Below are positions 43,115 through 52,619 of a stretch of 64,000 nucleotides of DNA, in pieces. The first letter of the stretch is position 1. The number at the start of each line of letters is the position of its first letter. The notes under the pieces were generated by a model that had not been told where the DNA came from, did no database searches, and worked only from the letters and a program-made list of their open reading frames with translations. The stretch lies in assembly GCA_001449105.1 (NCBI GenBank), contig LNIY01000035.1:1-64000 (forward strand). Direction: 5' to 3'. This DNA is from Caulobacter vibrioides. GTDB lineage: Bacteria; Pseudomonadota; Alphaproteobacteria; Caulobacterales; Caulobacteraceae. The position numbers and the translations under genes were made by a program.

Positions 43115-44404
43115 ATGACGACCTCCACCGACCTGACCAAGTTCTTCGGCGCCGATCTTGCGACCGCCGACCGCGACATCTTCGATCGCATTGGTCGGGA
43201 GCTGGGTCGTCAGCAGAACCAGATCGAACTGATCGCCTCGGAAAACATCGTCTCGAAGGCGGTGCTGGAGGCCCAGGGCTCGATCCTGACCAACAAGTAC
43301 GCCGAGGGCTATCCGGGCAAGCGCTACTACGGCGGCTGCGAATGGGTCGACGAGATCGAGACCATCGCCATCGAGCGCGCCAAGCAGCTGTTCGGCGCAG
43401 GCTTCGCCAACGTCCAGCCGCACTCGGGCTCGCAGGCCAACCAGTCGGTGTTCATGTCGCTGCTGCAGCCGGGCGACACCTTCATGGGCATGGACCTGGC
43501 CGCCGGCGGCCACCTGACCCACGGCTCGCCCGCCAACCAGTCGGGCAAGTGGTTCAAGCCGGTGTCCTACACCGTGCGCCAGCAGGACCAGCTGATCGAC
43601 TACGACAATGTCGCCGAGGTCGCCCAGCGCGAGAAGCCCAAGCTGATCATCGCCGGCGGCAGCGCCTATAGCCGCGAGATCGACTTCGCCCGCTTCCGCG
43701 AGATCGCCGACAGCGTCGGCGCCTACCTGATGGTGGACATGGCCCACTTCGCGGGCCTGGTGGCCGGCGGTGTGTTCCCGAGCCCCGTCCCTCACGCCCA
43801 CGTCGTCACCACCACCACCCACAAGACCCTGCGCGGCCCGCGCGGCGGCATGGTGCTGACCAACGACGAAGCCATCATCAAGAAGGTCAACTCGGCCGTC
43901 TTCCCGGGCCTGCAAGGCGGCCCGCTGGAGCACGTCATCGCCGCCAAGGCCGTGGCCTTCGGTGAAGCGCTGCAGCCGGCCTTCAAGGAATACGCCGCTC
44001 AGATCATCGCCAACGCCAAGGCCCTGGCCGAAGCCCTGGGCAAGTCGGGCGTCAACATCGTTTCGGGCGGCACCGACAGCCACCTGATGCTGGTCGACCT
44101 GCGTCCCAAGGGCGTGACCGGCCGTGACGCCGAGCACAGCCTCGAGCGCGCCCACATGACCTGCAACAAGAACGGCGTGCCGTTCGACACCGCGCCGTTC
44201 ACGATCACCTCGGGCATCCGCCTGGGCACCCCGGCCGGCACCACCCGCGGCTTCAAGGAAGCCGAGTTCACCCGCGTGGGCGAGCTGATCGGCGAGGTCG
44301 TCAACGGCCTGGCCGCCAACGGTCCGGAAGGCAACGCCGCGGTCGAGGCCAAGGTGCGCGAGGAAGTCCTGGCCTTGACGGCTCGGTTCCCGATCTACAA
44401 CTAA
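43115..44404 (+). CDS. glyA: Serine hydroxymethyltransferase
   Basis: This 429-residue PLP enzyme interconverts serine and glycine and loads one-carbon units on tetrahydrofolate. The Schiff-base motif [17 protein letters not shown] (about Lys236) and active-site [18 protein letters not shown] (about 57-74) are intact. It begins the conserved glyA-nrdR-ribH-nusB-thiL gene line. A short hairpin (CTCCCG/CGGGAG) and a GACTC (GAnTC, CcrM-type) site lie in the upstream gap. Confidence 0.96.
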   Translation: MTTSTDLTKFFGADLATADRDIFDRIGRELGRQQNQIELIASENIVSKAVLEAQGSILTNKYAEGYPGKRYYGGCEWVDEIETIAIERAKQLFGAGFANVQPHSGSQANQSVFMSLLQPGDTFMGMDLAAGGHLTHGSPANQSGKWFKPVSYTVRQQDQLIDYDNVAEVAQREKPKLIIAGGSAYSREIDFARFREIADSVGAYLMVDMAHFAGLVAGGVFPSPVPHAHVVTTTTHKTLRGPRGGMVLTNDEAIIKKVNSAVFPGLQGGPLEHVIAAKAVAFGEALQPAFKEYAAQIIANAKALAEALGKSGVNIVSGGTDSHLMLVDLRPKGVTGRDAEHSLERAHMTCNKNGVPFDTAPFTITSGIRLGTPAGTTRGFKEAEFTRVGELIGEVVNGLAANGPEGNAAVEAKVREEVLALTARFPIYN

Positions 44405-44436
44405 TGGCCTAAGGCCGCAGGGGAGGGCCCAAGATC

Positions 44437-44910
44437 ATGCGCTGCCCATTCTGCGGCCACGCCGAAAGCCAGGTGAAGGACAGCCGTCCGTCGGAAGACG
44501 GGGCGGCTATCCGCCGTCGTCGCCTCTGTCCGGAGTGCGGCGGTCGCTTCACGACCTTCGAACGCGTCCAGCTTCGTGAACTGATCATCGTCAAGCGGTC
44601 GGGCCGTCGCTCGCCGTTCGACCGCGACAAGCTGATGCGCTCGATCTCGCTGGCCACGCGCAAGCGCCCCATCGACGTCGAGCGGGTCGAGCGGATGGTC
44701 AACGGCATCGTCCGCCAGCTGGAAAGCCAGGGCGAGACCGAGCTGCAGTCGTCAGTCGTCGGCGAGATGGTGATGAAGGCCCTCAAGTCGCTCGATGACG
44801 TGGCCTATGTGCGTTACGCCTCGGTTTACCGCGATTTCCGGGAAACCAGCGATTTCGCGAAGTTTTTGGGCGAAGAAGGCTTGAGCGACGTCGCCGAAGA
44901 CGAGCTATAG
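44437..44910 (+). CDS. nrdR: Transcription repressor NrdR
   Basis: The protein has 157 residues. A zinc ribbon (Cys3, Cys6, Cys31, Cys34 in MRCPFCGH and [15 protein letters not shown]) is followed by an ATP-cone domain (about 49-139, [27 protein letters not shown]). It represses ribonucleotide-reductase genes according to the ATP/dATP level. It lies 32 bp after glyA. Confidence 0.96.
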   Translation: MRCPFCGHAESQVKDSRPSEDGAAIRRRRLCPECGGRFTTFERVQLRELIIVKRSGRRSPFDRDKLMRSISLATRKRPIDVERVERMVNGIVRQLESQGETELQSSVVGEMVMKALKSLDDVAYVRYASVYRDFRETSDFAKFLGEEGLSDVAEDEL

Positions 44911-44991
44911 GCGCATTCTACGATTCGATTTTTCGGGTCGGCGTGAGACGGCCCAATGAGGCCTCCCGTCCGCCCAGGAGTTCAGAGGCAT

Positions 44992-45456
44992 ATGGTGGAA
45001 GACAGGATTCGTCTGCTGATCGTCGAGGGGCGCCGTTATTCGGGCCTTTCCGACGCGCTGCTGGCCGGCGCCGTGCAGGCGATCGAGGCGCAAGGCGCGG
45101 AGTACGAGGTCGTCACCGTGTCCGACGCCCTGCAGATCCCGGCCGCCATCGCCATCGCCGAAGAGGCCGGCAAGGGCCCGTCGGGCGTGCGCTATGACGG
45201 CTACATCGCGCTTGGCGTGGTCGTGCGCGGCGAGACCTACCACTTCGAGATCGTGTCCAACGAGACCGCCCGCGGCCTGCAGGACCTGGCCGTCGGAAAA
45301 AGGTTGGCCATTGGTTACGGCGTGTTGACGGTTGATGACGAGGATCAGGCCTGGAATCGCGCGCGCCTCTCGCAGGGCGACCGCGGGGGCCAAGCCGCTC
45401 GAGAATGCCTGGAGATCGTGGGATTGAAGCGTCAGCTGTCGGGACAAGCGCGATGA
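44992..45456 (+). CDS. ribH: 6,7-dimethyl-8-ribityllumazine synthase
   Basis: The protein has 154 residues. It condenses the two riboflavin precursors. Motifs: [38 protein letters not shown] (about 16-53), [27 protein letters not shown] (about 75-101; catalytic His in TYHFE) and [16 protein letters not shown] 44992 has CCAGGAG/AGAGG upstream. Unlike many relatives, ribD, ribE and ribBA are not beside it. Stop overlaps nusB ATG. Confidence 0.94.
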   Translation: MVEDRIRLLIVEGRRYSGLSDALLAGAVQAIEAQGAEYEVVTVSDALQIPAAIAIAEEAGKGPSGVRYDGYIALGVVVRGETYHFEIVSNETARGLQDLAVGKRLAIGYGVLTVDDEDQAWNRARLSQGDRGGQAARECLEIVGLKRQLSGQAR

Positions 45457-45908
45457 GCAAGCGCATCCAGCCCCGTTCCGTTTCGCGTCTGGCGGCCGTC
45501 CAGGCCCTTTATCAGATGGAAGTCTCCGGCGCCGGCGTCGACGCCGTGGTTCGCGAATTCTCCGAGCACCGCTTCGACCGCGCCGTCGAGGACTCCGAAG
45601 GCGCGCAACTGGCGCAGGCCGACGAGACCTTTTTCGCCGACCTGGTGAAGGGCGTCGTCTCCAAGCAGGCGATCATCGATCCGGCCATCGTGCGCCGCCT
45701 GGCCTCGGGCTGGAAGCTTGAGCGCCTGGACGCCACCGCCCGCGCCGTGCTGCGTGCCGGCGCCTACGAGCTGATGAACCGCCCGGACGTTCCGACCGAG
45801 GTGGTGATCGACGAGTACGTCGAGATCGCCAAGTCGTTCTTCGAGGGGCCGGAAGCCGGCTTCATCAACGGCGCCCTGGACGCCATCGCGCGTGACGCCC
45901 GAGTCTGA
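45453..45908 (+). CDS. nusB: Transcription antitermination factor NusB
   Basis: This 151-residue all-helical RNA-binding protein forms rRNA antitermination complexes with NusE (S10). [18 protein letters not shown] (about 9-26), [19 protein letters not shown] and [34 protein letters not shown] (about 114-148) are hallmarks. ATGA overlap with ribH; the last 17 bases overlap thiL. Confidence 0.95.
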   Translation: MSKRIQPRSVSRLAAVQALYQMEVSGAGVDAVVREFSEHRFDRAVEDSEGAQLAQADETFFADLVKGVVSKQAIIDPAIVRRLASGWKLERLDATARAVLRAGAYELMNRPDVPTEVVIDEYVEIAKSFFEGPEAGFINGALDAIARDARV

Positions 45909-46968
45909 CGACGACTGGTTCGACGACCCCGCCCCGGCGACGGTGGCGGAGGACGACGAGTCGTGGTTCGACGACGTCCCCCCGGCGGCCGCGCCGTCGG
46001 GTCCGGACGAGTTCGAGCTGATCGCGACCCATCTGCGTCCGCTGACCAACGGCGACCCGGCCGCGCTCGACCTGCTGGACGACGCGGCGGTGCTGCCCTC
46101 GCGCCCCGGCCATGACCTGGTGATCACCAAGGACGCCATGGTCGCCGGCGTGCACTTCCTGGCCGGCGAGGATCTCGACATCGTCGCGCGCCGCCTGCTG
46201 CGCACCAACCTGTCCGACCTGGCGGCCAAGGGCGCCGAGCCCTACGGCTACTTCCTGGCCGTCGGCTGGCCCTCGGGCACGACCACCGAGGACCGCGAGA
46301 CCTTCGCCCGCGGTCTGGCCGAGGACGGCGACACCTACGGGATCAATCTCCTGGGCGGCGACACCGTCACCACCTCGGGCGCCTTGTTCGTCTCGGCGAC
46401 GCTGCTGGGCTGGGTTCCGCAGGGCGGGGCCGTCCTGCGCCGCGGCGCCAAGGCCGGCGACCGCCTGATGGTCAGCGGCAGCATCGGCGACGGCTGGCTG
46501 GGCCTGCTGGCCCACTGGGGCGAGGTCGAGGACCCCGACGGCGGTCTCGTACGCCGTTATCGTACGCCCGCGCCGCGTCTGGCCCTGCGCGAGGCCCTGC
46601 GCCAGTACGCTCACGCCGCCGCCGACGTTTCCGACGGCCTGCTGGCCGACGCCGGCCACATCGCCAAGGCCAGCGGCTTGCAGGTCAAGGTCGACCTCGA
46701 CCGCCTGCCGCTGTCGACCGGCGCCCGCGCCTGGCTGGAAGCCCAGCCCGAGCGCGGCGAGGCTCGCATGTCGCTGGCTTCGGGCGGCGACGACTACGAG
46801 GTCGTTTGCGCCGTTCCCGCCGCCGACGTCGCCGCCTTCCAGGCCGCCGCCTTCGCCGCCGGCCTGCCGGTGCGTGACATCGGCGAGTTCGTCGAAGGCG
46901 AGGGGGTCTGCGCCCTGTTCAAGGGCAAGGACATCACTCCCAAGCGCCTGGGCTGGCTGCACGGCTGA
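45892..46968 (+). CDS. thiL: Thiamine-monophosphate kinase
   Basis: This is a 358-residue AIR-synthase-like kinase making thiamine diphosphate from TMP with [16 protein letters not shown] (about 38-50), [29 protein letters not shown] (about 61-89), [36 protein letters not shown] and SGGDDYEVV are the metal and nucleotide loops. GTG start overlaps nusB; the first 35 residues are an acidic D/W/F repeat ([10 protein letters not shown] then [11 protein letters not shown]) not seen in shorter homologues, so a later start cannot be excluded. Confidence 0.92.
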   Translation: MTPESDDDWFDDPAPATVAEDDESWFDDVPPAAAPSGPDEFELIATHLRPLTNGDPAALDLLDDAAVLPSRPGHDLVITKDAMVAGVHFLAGEDLDIVARRLLRTNLSDLAAKGAEPYGYFLAVGWPSGTTTEDRETFARGLAEDGDTYGINLLGGDTVTTSGALFVSATLLGWVPQGGAVLRRGAKAGDRLMVSGSIGDGWLGLLAHWGEVEDPDGGLVRRYRTPAPRLALREALRQYAHAAADVSDGLLADAGHIAKASGLQVKVDLDRLPLSTGARAWLEAQPERGEARMSLASGGDDYEVVCAVPAADVAAFQAAAFAAGLPVRDIGEFVEGEGVCALFKGKDITPKRLGWLHG

Positions 46969-47026
46969 TCCGGCCCGATCCTGCTCGGTAGCGAAGCCTC
47001 AAGCCTTGTCGGTTAATGGCTCGGGC

Positions 47027-47545
47027 ATGACCCGTTCCGTTCTATCCCGTCGCGCCGTCTTGGCGTTCGCCGCGCCGCTGGCGCTGTGCGCCGCGCCCGC
47101 CTTCGCCTCCGGCAAGGAGAAGAAGAAGGAGGGCGAGAAGGAAAAGGAAGATCCGGTGATCAAGCTGGGCTCGATGGCCCTGCCGATCGTCGTCGAGGGG
47201 CGGTTGATCAACTACATCTTCGTCGAGCTGTCGCTGACCTTGCCGCCGACCGGCGATGTCACCGCCTTCGCCGGCAAGGAGCCGCTGTTGCGCGACGCCC
47301 TGGTGCGCGCAGCCCACAAGCAGCCGCTGAACAAGCCGGGCAGCTACGTCCTGCTCGACGAGGGCAAGGTGAAGGCCATCGTCATGCGCGAGGCCGTCGC
47401 CCTGGTCGGCAAGGGCAAGGTCGCCGCGGTGACCATCGGCAAGCAGACGCCGCGCAATTTCGTGCCGCCGCCCAGGCCGGCGCCGAAGGCGGCCGCCAGG
47501 CCGTCGGCGCCGCCGCCCGTCGATTCGGCTCCGATCATCCCCTGA
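47027..47545 (+). CDS. Exported FliL-like or unknown protein
   Basis: The protein has 172 residues. The signal sequence MTRSVLSRRAVLAFAAPLALCAAPAFAS has an RR typical of Tat export, then a Lys/Glu stretch. The core PVIKLGSMALPIVVEGRLINYIFVELSLTLPP, PLLRDALVRAAHKQPLN (about 45-105) resembles the periplasmic part of FliL. It lacks a membrane anchor other than the signal and ends in a Pro/Ala-rich tail. Flagellar link is tentative. It follows thiL after 58 bp. Confidence 0.7.
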   Translation: MTRSVLSRRAVLAFAAPLALCAAPAFASGKEKKKEGEKEKEDPVIKLGSMALPIVVEGRLINYIFVELSLTLPPTGDVTAFAGKEPLLRDALVRAAHKQPLNKPGSYVLLDEGKVKAIVMREAVALVGKGKVAAVTIGKQTPRNFVPPPRPAPKAAARPSAPPPVDSAPIIP

Positions 47546-47724
47546 GGCGTCGCGAACGCCGTTCTCGCAAGCGGTTGCGCGCTAGGCTTGTGGATGTCAG
47601 TGTTTCCCCCTGGCGCCGATGTCGGGGCCAGATCAGGGAGCTTCGAGGGGGAATGAGGCCCTAAGGCCCGCCCGCCGCTCCTGGCCTGGGGCGGTCGTTG
47701 ATGCGCCATGGTCAGGAACCGCGA

Positions 47725-47750
47725 CCCCTCGTGATTGAAACACGAAGGGG
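47725..47750 (+). promoter_or_regulatory. Leader hairpin covering the hppA ribosome-binding site
   Basis: CCCCTCGTG (47725-47733) pairs with CACG-A-AGGGG (47741-47750), with one bulged A and a 7-base loop ATTGAAA. The 3' arm AAGGGG is the best Shine-Dalgarno sequence for the ATG at 47761, so folding would hide it. Confidence 0.5.
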
Positions 47751-47760
47751 CAAAACACCC

Positions 47761-49896
47761 ATGAGTTCTTGGCTTTACGTAGCCATCGGCGCCGGGCTTC
47801 TAGCGGTGCTGTATGGCGCGGTTCAGACCGCCAGGCTTTTGAAGGCCTCGCCGGGCGATGCGAAGATGCAGGAAATCGCCGCGGCCATTCAGGAAGGCGC
47901 TCAGGCCTATCTGAACCGTCAGTACACGACCATCGCCATCGTCGGCGTCGTGGTCGTGGCTTTGCTCGCTTTCTTCTTCAAGGGCTGGGAGCAGCCGGTG
48001 GGCTTCGCGCTGGGCGCGATCCTGTCGGGGCTGGCGGGTTTCGCCGGCATGCTGATCTCGGTTCGCGCCAACGTGCGCACCGCCCAGGCCTCGTCCGAGA
48101 GCCTGGCCAAGGGCCTGTCCATGGCCTTCACCTCCGGCGCCGTGACCGGCATGCTGGTGGCGGGCTTCGCCCTGATCGGGGTGGCGGGCTATTTCGCCCT
48201 GCTGCTGTCGGTCGGCCATGAGGGCACCGATCGCGTCGTCATCGACTCCCTGGTGGCGCTGGGCTTCGGCGCCAGCCTGATCTCGATCTTTGCCCGGCTG
48301 GGCGGCGGCATCTTCACCAAGGGCGCCGACGTGGGCGGCGATCTCGTCGGCAAGGTCGAGGCGGGCATTCCCGAAGACGACCCCCGCAACGCCGCGACCA
48401 TCGCCGACAACGTGGGCGACAACGTCGGCGACTGCGCCGGCATGGCCGCCGACCTGTTCGAGACCTATGCGGTGACCACGGTCGCCACCATGGTGCTGGC
48501 GGCGATCTTCTTCACCGGCACGGACGTCGTCGGCTCGATGATGCTGCTGCCGCTGGCCATCTGCGCCGTGTGCATCGTCACCTCGATCGTCGGCGCCTTC
48601 TTCGTCCGCCTGGGCAAGAAGAACAACATCATGGGCGCCCTTTACCAGGGCCTGATCGTCACCGGCCTGCTGTCGATCCCGGCGGTGTGGTGGGTGATTC
48701 ACCAACTGGTCCCGACCTCGATCGAGCTCGACGGCCGGCTGTTCACCGCCGACAACCTGTTCTACTGCGGCCTCGTCGGCCTGGCGGTGACGGCGCTGAT
48801 CGTGGTGATCACCGAGTACTACACCGGCACGGGCTTCCGTCCGGTGAAGTCGGTGGCCCAGGCGTCGGTGTCCGGCCACGGCACCAACGTCATCCAGGGC
48901 CTGGCCATGTCGCTGGAGTCCACGGCCCTGCCGGCCCTGACGATCATCGTCGGCATCGTCGTGACCTATAATCTGGCGGGCCTGTTCGGCATCGCCATCG
49001 CCACCACCACCATGCTGTCCCTGGCCGGCTTCATCGTCGCCCTGGACGCCTTCGGGCCGGTCACCGACAACGCCGGCGGCATCGCCGAGATGGCCGGTCT
49101 TCCGCCCGAGGTCCGCGTCACCACCGACGCCCTCGACGCGGTCGGCAACACCACCAAGGCCGTCACCAAGGGCTACGCCATCGGTTCGGCGGGCCTGGGG
49201 GCGCTGGTGCTGTTCGCGGCCTATACCGAGGACCTGAAGTTCTTCTCCGAGAACGCCGCTCCCGGCAGCTTCTTCGACGGCATGGGCGCGGTCAGCTTCG
49301 ACCTGTCCAACCCCTATGTCGTGGTCGGCCTGCTGTTCGGCGGCCTGCTGCCGTTCCTGTTCGGCGGCCTGTCGATGACCGCTGTCGGCCGCGCGGCCGA
49401 GTCGGTGGTGGCGGAGGTCCGTCGCCAGTTCCGCGACAACCCGGGCATCATGACCTACGAGACCAAGCCCGAATACGGCAAGGCCGTGGACATCCTGACC
49501 AAGGCAGCCATCCGCGAGATGATCGTGCCGTCCCTGCTGCCGGTGGTCTCGCCGGTGGTGCTGTTCTTCGTCATCAAAGCCATCGCCGGCAAGGTCGACG
49601 CCTTCGCCAGCCTCGGCGCCATGCTGATGGGGGTGATCGTCACCGGCCTGTTCGTCGCCATCTCGATGACCAGCGGCGGCGGCGCCTGGGACAACGCCAA
49701 GAAGGTGATCGAGGAAGGCTTCACCGACAAGGACGGCGTCCTGCACAAGAAGGGCGGCGACACCCACAAGGCCGCCGTCACCGGCGACACCGTCGGCGAC
49801 CCCTACAAGGACACTTCGGGTCCCGCCGTGAACCCGATGATCAAGATCACCAACATCGTGGCCCTGCTGCTTCTGGCGGTGCTGGCCCACGGGTGA
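47761..49896 (+). CDS. hppA: Proton-pumping membrane pyrophosphatase, K+-independent
   Basis: This 711-residue inner-membrane pump has about 16 helices. It hydrolyses PPi to move protons. Substrate loops [56 protein letters not shown] (about 180-236), [17 protein letters not shown] (about 437-453) and [10 protein letters not shown] are intact. [15 protein letters not shown] has Lys (not Ala) at the position that makes the enzyme independent of potassium. The start at 47761 matches the family N-terminus; a strong terminator follows. Confidence 0.96.
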   Translation: MSSWLYVAIGAGLLAVLYGAVQTARLLKASPGDAKMQEIAAAIQEGAQAYLNRQYTTIAIVGVVVVALLAFFFKGWEQPVGFALGAILSGLAGFAGMLISVRANVRTAQASSESLAKGLSMAFTSGAVTGMLVAGFALIGVAGYFALLLSVGHEGTDRVVIDSLVALGFGASLISIFARLGGGIFTKGADVGGDLVGKVEAGIPEDDPRNAATIADNVGDNVGDCAGMAADLFETYAVTTVATMVLAAIFFTGTDVVGSMMLLPLAICAVCIVTSIVGAFFVRLGKKNNIMGALYQGLIVTGLLSIPAVWWVIHQLVPTSIELDGRLFTADNLFYCGLVGLAVTALIVVITEYYTGTGFRPVKSVAQASVSGHGTNVIQGLAMSLESTALPALTIIVGIVVTYNLAGLFGIAIATTTMLSLAGFIVALDAFGPVTDNAGGIAEMAGLPPEVRVTTDALDAVGNTTKAVTKGYAIGSAGLGALVLFAAYTEDLKFFSENAAPGSFFDGMGAVSFDLSNPYVVVGLLFGGLLPFLFGGLSMTAVGRAAESVVAEVRRQFRDNPGIMTYETKPEYGKAVDILTKAAIREMIVPSLLPVVSPVVLFFVIKAIAGKVDAFASLGAMLMGVIVTGLFVAISMTSGGGAWDNAKKVIEEGFTDKDGVLHKKGGDTHKAAVTGDTVGDPYKDTSGPAVNPMIKITNIVALLLLAVLAHG

Positions 49897-49918
49897 GGCG
49901 GCGGCCTTGCTAAGACGG

Positions 49919-49957
49919 AAACGCCCCGGGGCTCATGCTCCGGGGCGTTTTCTTTTT
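49919..49957 (+). terminator. Rho-independent terminator of hppA
   Basis: AAACGCCCCGG (49919-49929) pairs with CCGGGGCGTTT (from 49940) and a T-rich run TTCTTTTT follows. Textbook form, 23 bases past the hppA stop. Confidence 0.9.
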
Positions 49958-49960
49958 CCG

Positions 49961-50127
49961 CCAACCCACGCTCGTCATCCCGGCCGAAGCGTAGCGTAGA
50001 GCCGGGACCCAGGGGCCGCCGCATCGCGTCGACGACCGCCATTGGAGCTTGAGGCCAGCCACGGAGCCCAGTCCCCTAGGTCCCGGATAAGCCTTTCAGG
50101 CTTTCCGGGATGACGGGTGTGGTTGGC
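49961..50127. repeat. Intergenic element with ~22-bp imperfect terminal inverted repeats
   Basis: The left end CCAACCCACGCTCGTCATCC and the right end GGATGACGGGTGTGGTTGG are near-reverse complements (the 11-base core CGTCATCCCGG is exact). Inside are further palindromic words: AGCCGGGACCCA near 50000 and TAGGTCCCGGAT near 50077, and AGCCTTTCAGGCTT. Such elements with TCATCCCGG ends are scattered in many Caulobacter-type genomes. It has no open frame. Confidence 0.75.
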
Positions 50128-50134
50128 AAGGGGC

Positions 50135-50689
50135 TCAGTAGCACTCTTCCGGATCGAACGCGTGGTGCTCGGCCTCGCCGCCGAGCGCTGTCGGCGCCGG
50201 CTGGGCGCCGCGGCGTTCGTCGCCGGTGAAGTCGTGGTCGATGCGACGCCGGCGGCAGGGACCGAAATAGGCCTCGGTGCGGACGAAGTCGCGCGGGTTG
50301 TTGATGACTTCGTTGATCCGGTGCAGCACGCCGCGCGCGTTCAGCGGCTTGGCCAGGAACTCGGTCACCCCGGCCATCCGCGCCTCGTCCAGGCTGCGGC
50401 GTGTGGCGTGGCCGGTCATCATGATGATCGGCGCATACGGGTTCGGGCTGGCCTGGGAGTTGCGGATCCAGTGCACGAACGACAGTCCGTCCACCGGCTG
50501 CATCATCAGGTCGGTGAACACGATGTCGACCTCGCGTTCGGAAAACAGCTTCAGCCCCTCGACGCCGTCGCCGGCCTCGAGAATGCGCCGCACCCCCGCG
50601 GACTTCAGGATCGCGGCCAGGATGCCGCGCATGTTGGCGTTGTCGTCGACGATGAGCATCGTCAACGCCCGCAGATCGAGCGCGCTCAC
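50135..50689 (-). CDS. Single-domain response regulator with basic C-terminal tail
   Basis: The protein has 184 residues. The receiver domain (about 10-130) has LTMLIVDDNANMRGILAAIL (acidic pair), phospho-Asp in DIVFTDLMM (about 62), Thr in IIMMTGHA and Lys in FLAKPLN. The tail FGPCRRRRIDHDFTGDERR resembles the GPxRRR-type tails of small alphaproteobacterial regulators. GTG at 50689 is preceded by GGGAGAAGG; the frame upstream is not convincing. No kinase gene is adjacent. Confidence 0.87.
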   Translation of the reverse strand: MSALDLRALTMLIVDDNANMRGILAAILKSAGVRRILEAGDGVEGLKLFSEREVDIVFTDLMMQPVDGLSFVHWIRNSQASPNPYAPIIMMTGHATRRSLDEARMAGVTEFLAKPLNARGVLHRINEVINNPRDFVRTEAYFGPCRRRRIDHDFTGDERRGAQPAPTALGGEAEHHAFDPEECY

Positions 50690-50870
50690 GACCTTCTCCC
50701 CCAGAGCAACCGACGCCAAGGTTGGGGCCCCGGCGCCGATCAGACGGGAAGGTTGTGATGGACGTGCTTGAGAAAACGTTGATACGGCGACAAAAAGTCG
50801 CACGAAATCACACGCTTATAGTCAAGCTTCGGTAAGGTTGAAGTGTCGGTTAACCGACTTAATCGTCAGC

Positions 50871-51359
50871 CTAGCGACGGTCGCCGGGGCGGGTGCCGGG
50901 CACGCCTTCGTCGTCCTGCGGCAGCATGCCGCCGCGACCGACGGTGCCGAGCAGTTGCTCCAGCACGGTCATCTCGCGACCACGGGTCGGGGTCTCGCGA
51001 CCGTTGTAGGCGATGACCTTGCCGTCCTTCAGGGTGAAGGTGTCGACCGAGGCGACCTTCTCGTCGGCGGTGTTGAACTTGATGGCCACGACGTCGCGCT
51101 TGATCACGCGCGGCTTGTAGAAGGCCACGCGGTCGGTGGTCTGCGAGATGTAGTACCAGGCGTCGTTGTCGAAAGTGGACACCGCCGACGGCGTGCCCAG
51201 CTTCTCGCGGACGGTGGACTTGCTGTCCTCGCCCACCTTCATCTCGGCCGGCTTGGCCTCGATGGCCTGGAAGCCGGAATAGCTCGTCAGCGGCGTGCAG
51301 CCTCCGGCGACGGCGGCGAGGCCGATGACGGCGGCGGCGAAAACGGCGGGGCGAGACAT
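50871..51359 (-). CDS. bamE: Outer-membrane assembly lipoprotein BamE (SmpA/OmlA)
   Basis: The protein has 162 residues. The lipoprotein signal ends in lipobox AGGC (Cys21). The BamE fold (about 40-115) shows VGEDSKSTVREKLGTPSAVSTFDNDAWYYISQTTDRVAFYKPRVIKRDVVAIKFN, matching the KxxVxxxLGxP and WYY(I)S hallmarks. It helps insert beta-barrel proteins, such as the TonB receptor upstream. Divergent from the bc1 chaperone gene. Confidence 0.93.
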   Translation of the reverse strand: MSRPAVFAAAVIGLAAVAGGCTPLTSYSGFQAIEAKPAEMKVGEDSKSTVREKLGTPSAVSTFDNDAWYYISQTTDRVAFYKPRVIKRDVVAIKFNTADEKVASVDTFTLKDGKVIAYNGRETPTRGREMTVLEQLLGTVGRGGMLPQDDEGVPGTRPGDRR

Positions 51360-51480
51360 TGAGGCTCCGGAACCGGAAGAAGGCTGGACTTTGACCTATC
51401 GCCCGCGCGGGCTTAGTTCAATGGCCCGCGTGGATGCTCAGGCCATCTAGAGGCGGCTCGCGGCGAAATAGAGGCGTGGA

Positions 51481-52011
51481 ATGTTTCTGGAACGGCTACT
51501 TAAGCCCAGGCCCGCGAAGCTGGCGGGGGAAAAACTCTATGCCTCGGCGGTCGCCCAGGCCCGCTCTTCGCGATTCTACGCCGAACTGGGCGTTCGCGAC
51601 TCGATGGAGGGCCGGTTCGAGCTCTTCACCCTGCACGTGGTGCTGGTGATCGAGCGACTGAAAGGGCAGGGCGAGGCCGCGGCCGAGACCTCGCAGTCGG
51701 TTTTCGATTCCTATGTGCGCGGCCTCGACGACGCCTTCCGCCAGATCGGGGTGTCCGACACCGCCGTCGGCAAGAAGATGAAGAAGCTGGCCGGCGCCTT
51801 CTACGGCCGGCTGAAGACCTATGACGAGGCGTTCGCGACCCTGCCCGATTCCGCCGAGCTGGACGCGGCGCTGGCCCGCACGATCTTCGAGGAGCGCGGC
51901 GAGGGTGACGTAGCGACGGTTAGCGCTTATGTGCGGTCCGCGCGCGAAGCGCTGGCGAGCCAGCCGCTGGACGCCCTGTTGAACGGAGAGGTGCAATGGC
52001 CGAACGTCTGA
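51481..52011 (+). CDS. Ubiquinol-cytochrome c chaperone (CBP3-like)
   Basis: The protein has 176 residues. FYAELGVRDSMEGRFELFTLHVVLVIERLKGQG (about 32-64) and SQSVFDSYVRGLDDAFRQIGVSDTAVGKKMKKLAGAFYGRLKTYDEAF (about 72-119) are the family core, seen next to yceD in alphaproteobacteria. It is thought to assist assembly of the bc1 complex. Ends in a 16-base overlap with the YceD gene. Confidence 0.9.
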   Translation: MFLERLLKPRPAKLAGEKLYASAVAQARSSRFYAELGVRDSMEGRFELFTLHVVLVIERLKGQGEAAAETSQSVFDSYVRGLDDAFRQIGVSDTAVGKKMKKLAGAFYGRLKTYDEAFATLPDSAELDAALARTIFEERGEGDVATVSAYVRSAREALASQPLDALLNGEVQWPNV

Positions 52012-52535
52012 TCGATCCCTGGCCCAGCACCGTCACCCTGGCCCGCGTCGACCGCGGCGGGGTGGACCTGAAGCTGGCCCCCGACGAAACCGCGCTGAAA
52101 GCCATCGCCAAGCAGCTGGGCCTGGTGTCGCTGCACGAGCTGAAGGCCGACGTCTATCTGCGCTCGTGGATGGACGGGGCCGAGGTCTCGGGCGTGCTGC
52201 GCGCCCGCGTCGTCCAGACCTGCGGCGTCACCAGCGAGGATTTCGAGACCCCGATCGACGCCCGCTTCAGCCTGCACGTCCTGCCGGCCAACAGCGAACA
52301 CGCCCCGCAGGACGAGGGCGGCGAGCTTGGCCTGGATCCCGACGGCGACGATCCGCCCGACGTGCTGGAAGGCGAGACGATCGACGTCTCCGAATACGTC
52401 ATCGAGCACCTCGCCCTGGAGCTGGACCCGTTCCCCCGCAAGCCGGGCGCGGTGTTCGTGCAACCGCCCGAGCCTGTTGAGCTTTCTCCGTTCGCGGCCC
52501 TGAAGGGGCTGAAAACGAAAGGCGACGAGGGCTGA
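51996..52535 (+). CDS. yceD: YceD family (DUF177) metal-binding protein
   Basis: The protein has 179 residues. YLRSWMDGAEVSGVLRARVVQTCGVTSEDFETPIDARFSLHVLP (about 52-95) and the acidic DVLEGETIDVSEYVIEHLALELDPFPRKPGA (about 119-149) are diagnostic. The family precedes plsX (and in many bacteria rpmF) and has been linked to 23S rRNA accumulation. Overlaps the chaperone gene. Confidence 0.92.
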   Translation: MAERLIDPWPSTVTLARVDRGGVDLKLAPDETALKAIAKQLGLVSLHELKADVYLRSWMDGAEVSGVLRARVVQTCGVTSEDFETPIDARFSLHVLPANSEHAPQDEGGELGLDPDGDDPPDVLEGETIDVSEYVIEHLALELDPFPRKPGAVFVQPPEPVELSPFAALKGLKTKGDEG

Positions 52536-52551
52536 GTTGGCCCTTACGCCT

Positions 52552-52573
52552 CCCGGCGTGATATCACGCCGGG
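52552..52573. promoter_or_regulatory. 22-bp perfect palindrome upstream of plsX
   Basis: CCCGGCGTGAT followed by its exact reverse complement ATCACGCCGGG. It lies 16 bp after the yceD stop and 46 bp before the plsX GTG. It could fold as a hairpin but has no T-run, or bind a dimeric regulator. Confidence 0.55.
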
Positions 52574-52619
52574 GAATCATCGGCCGCGTTGCGACCGTCC
52601 AAGGAGTCGATAGCGCCTC

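Noticed and set aside
44911..44991. FMN riboswitch before ribH
   Set aside because: The 81-bp gap is too short and has no RFN-element core.
47800..49890. 696-codon minus-strand frame opposite hppA
   Set aside because: Asp/Gly/His/Gln-rich shadow of a membrane protein gene.
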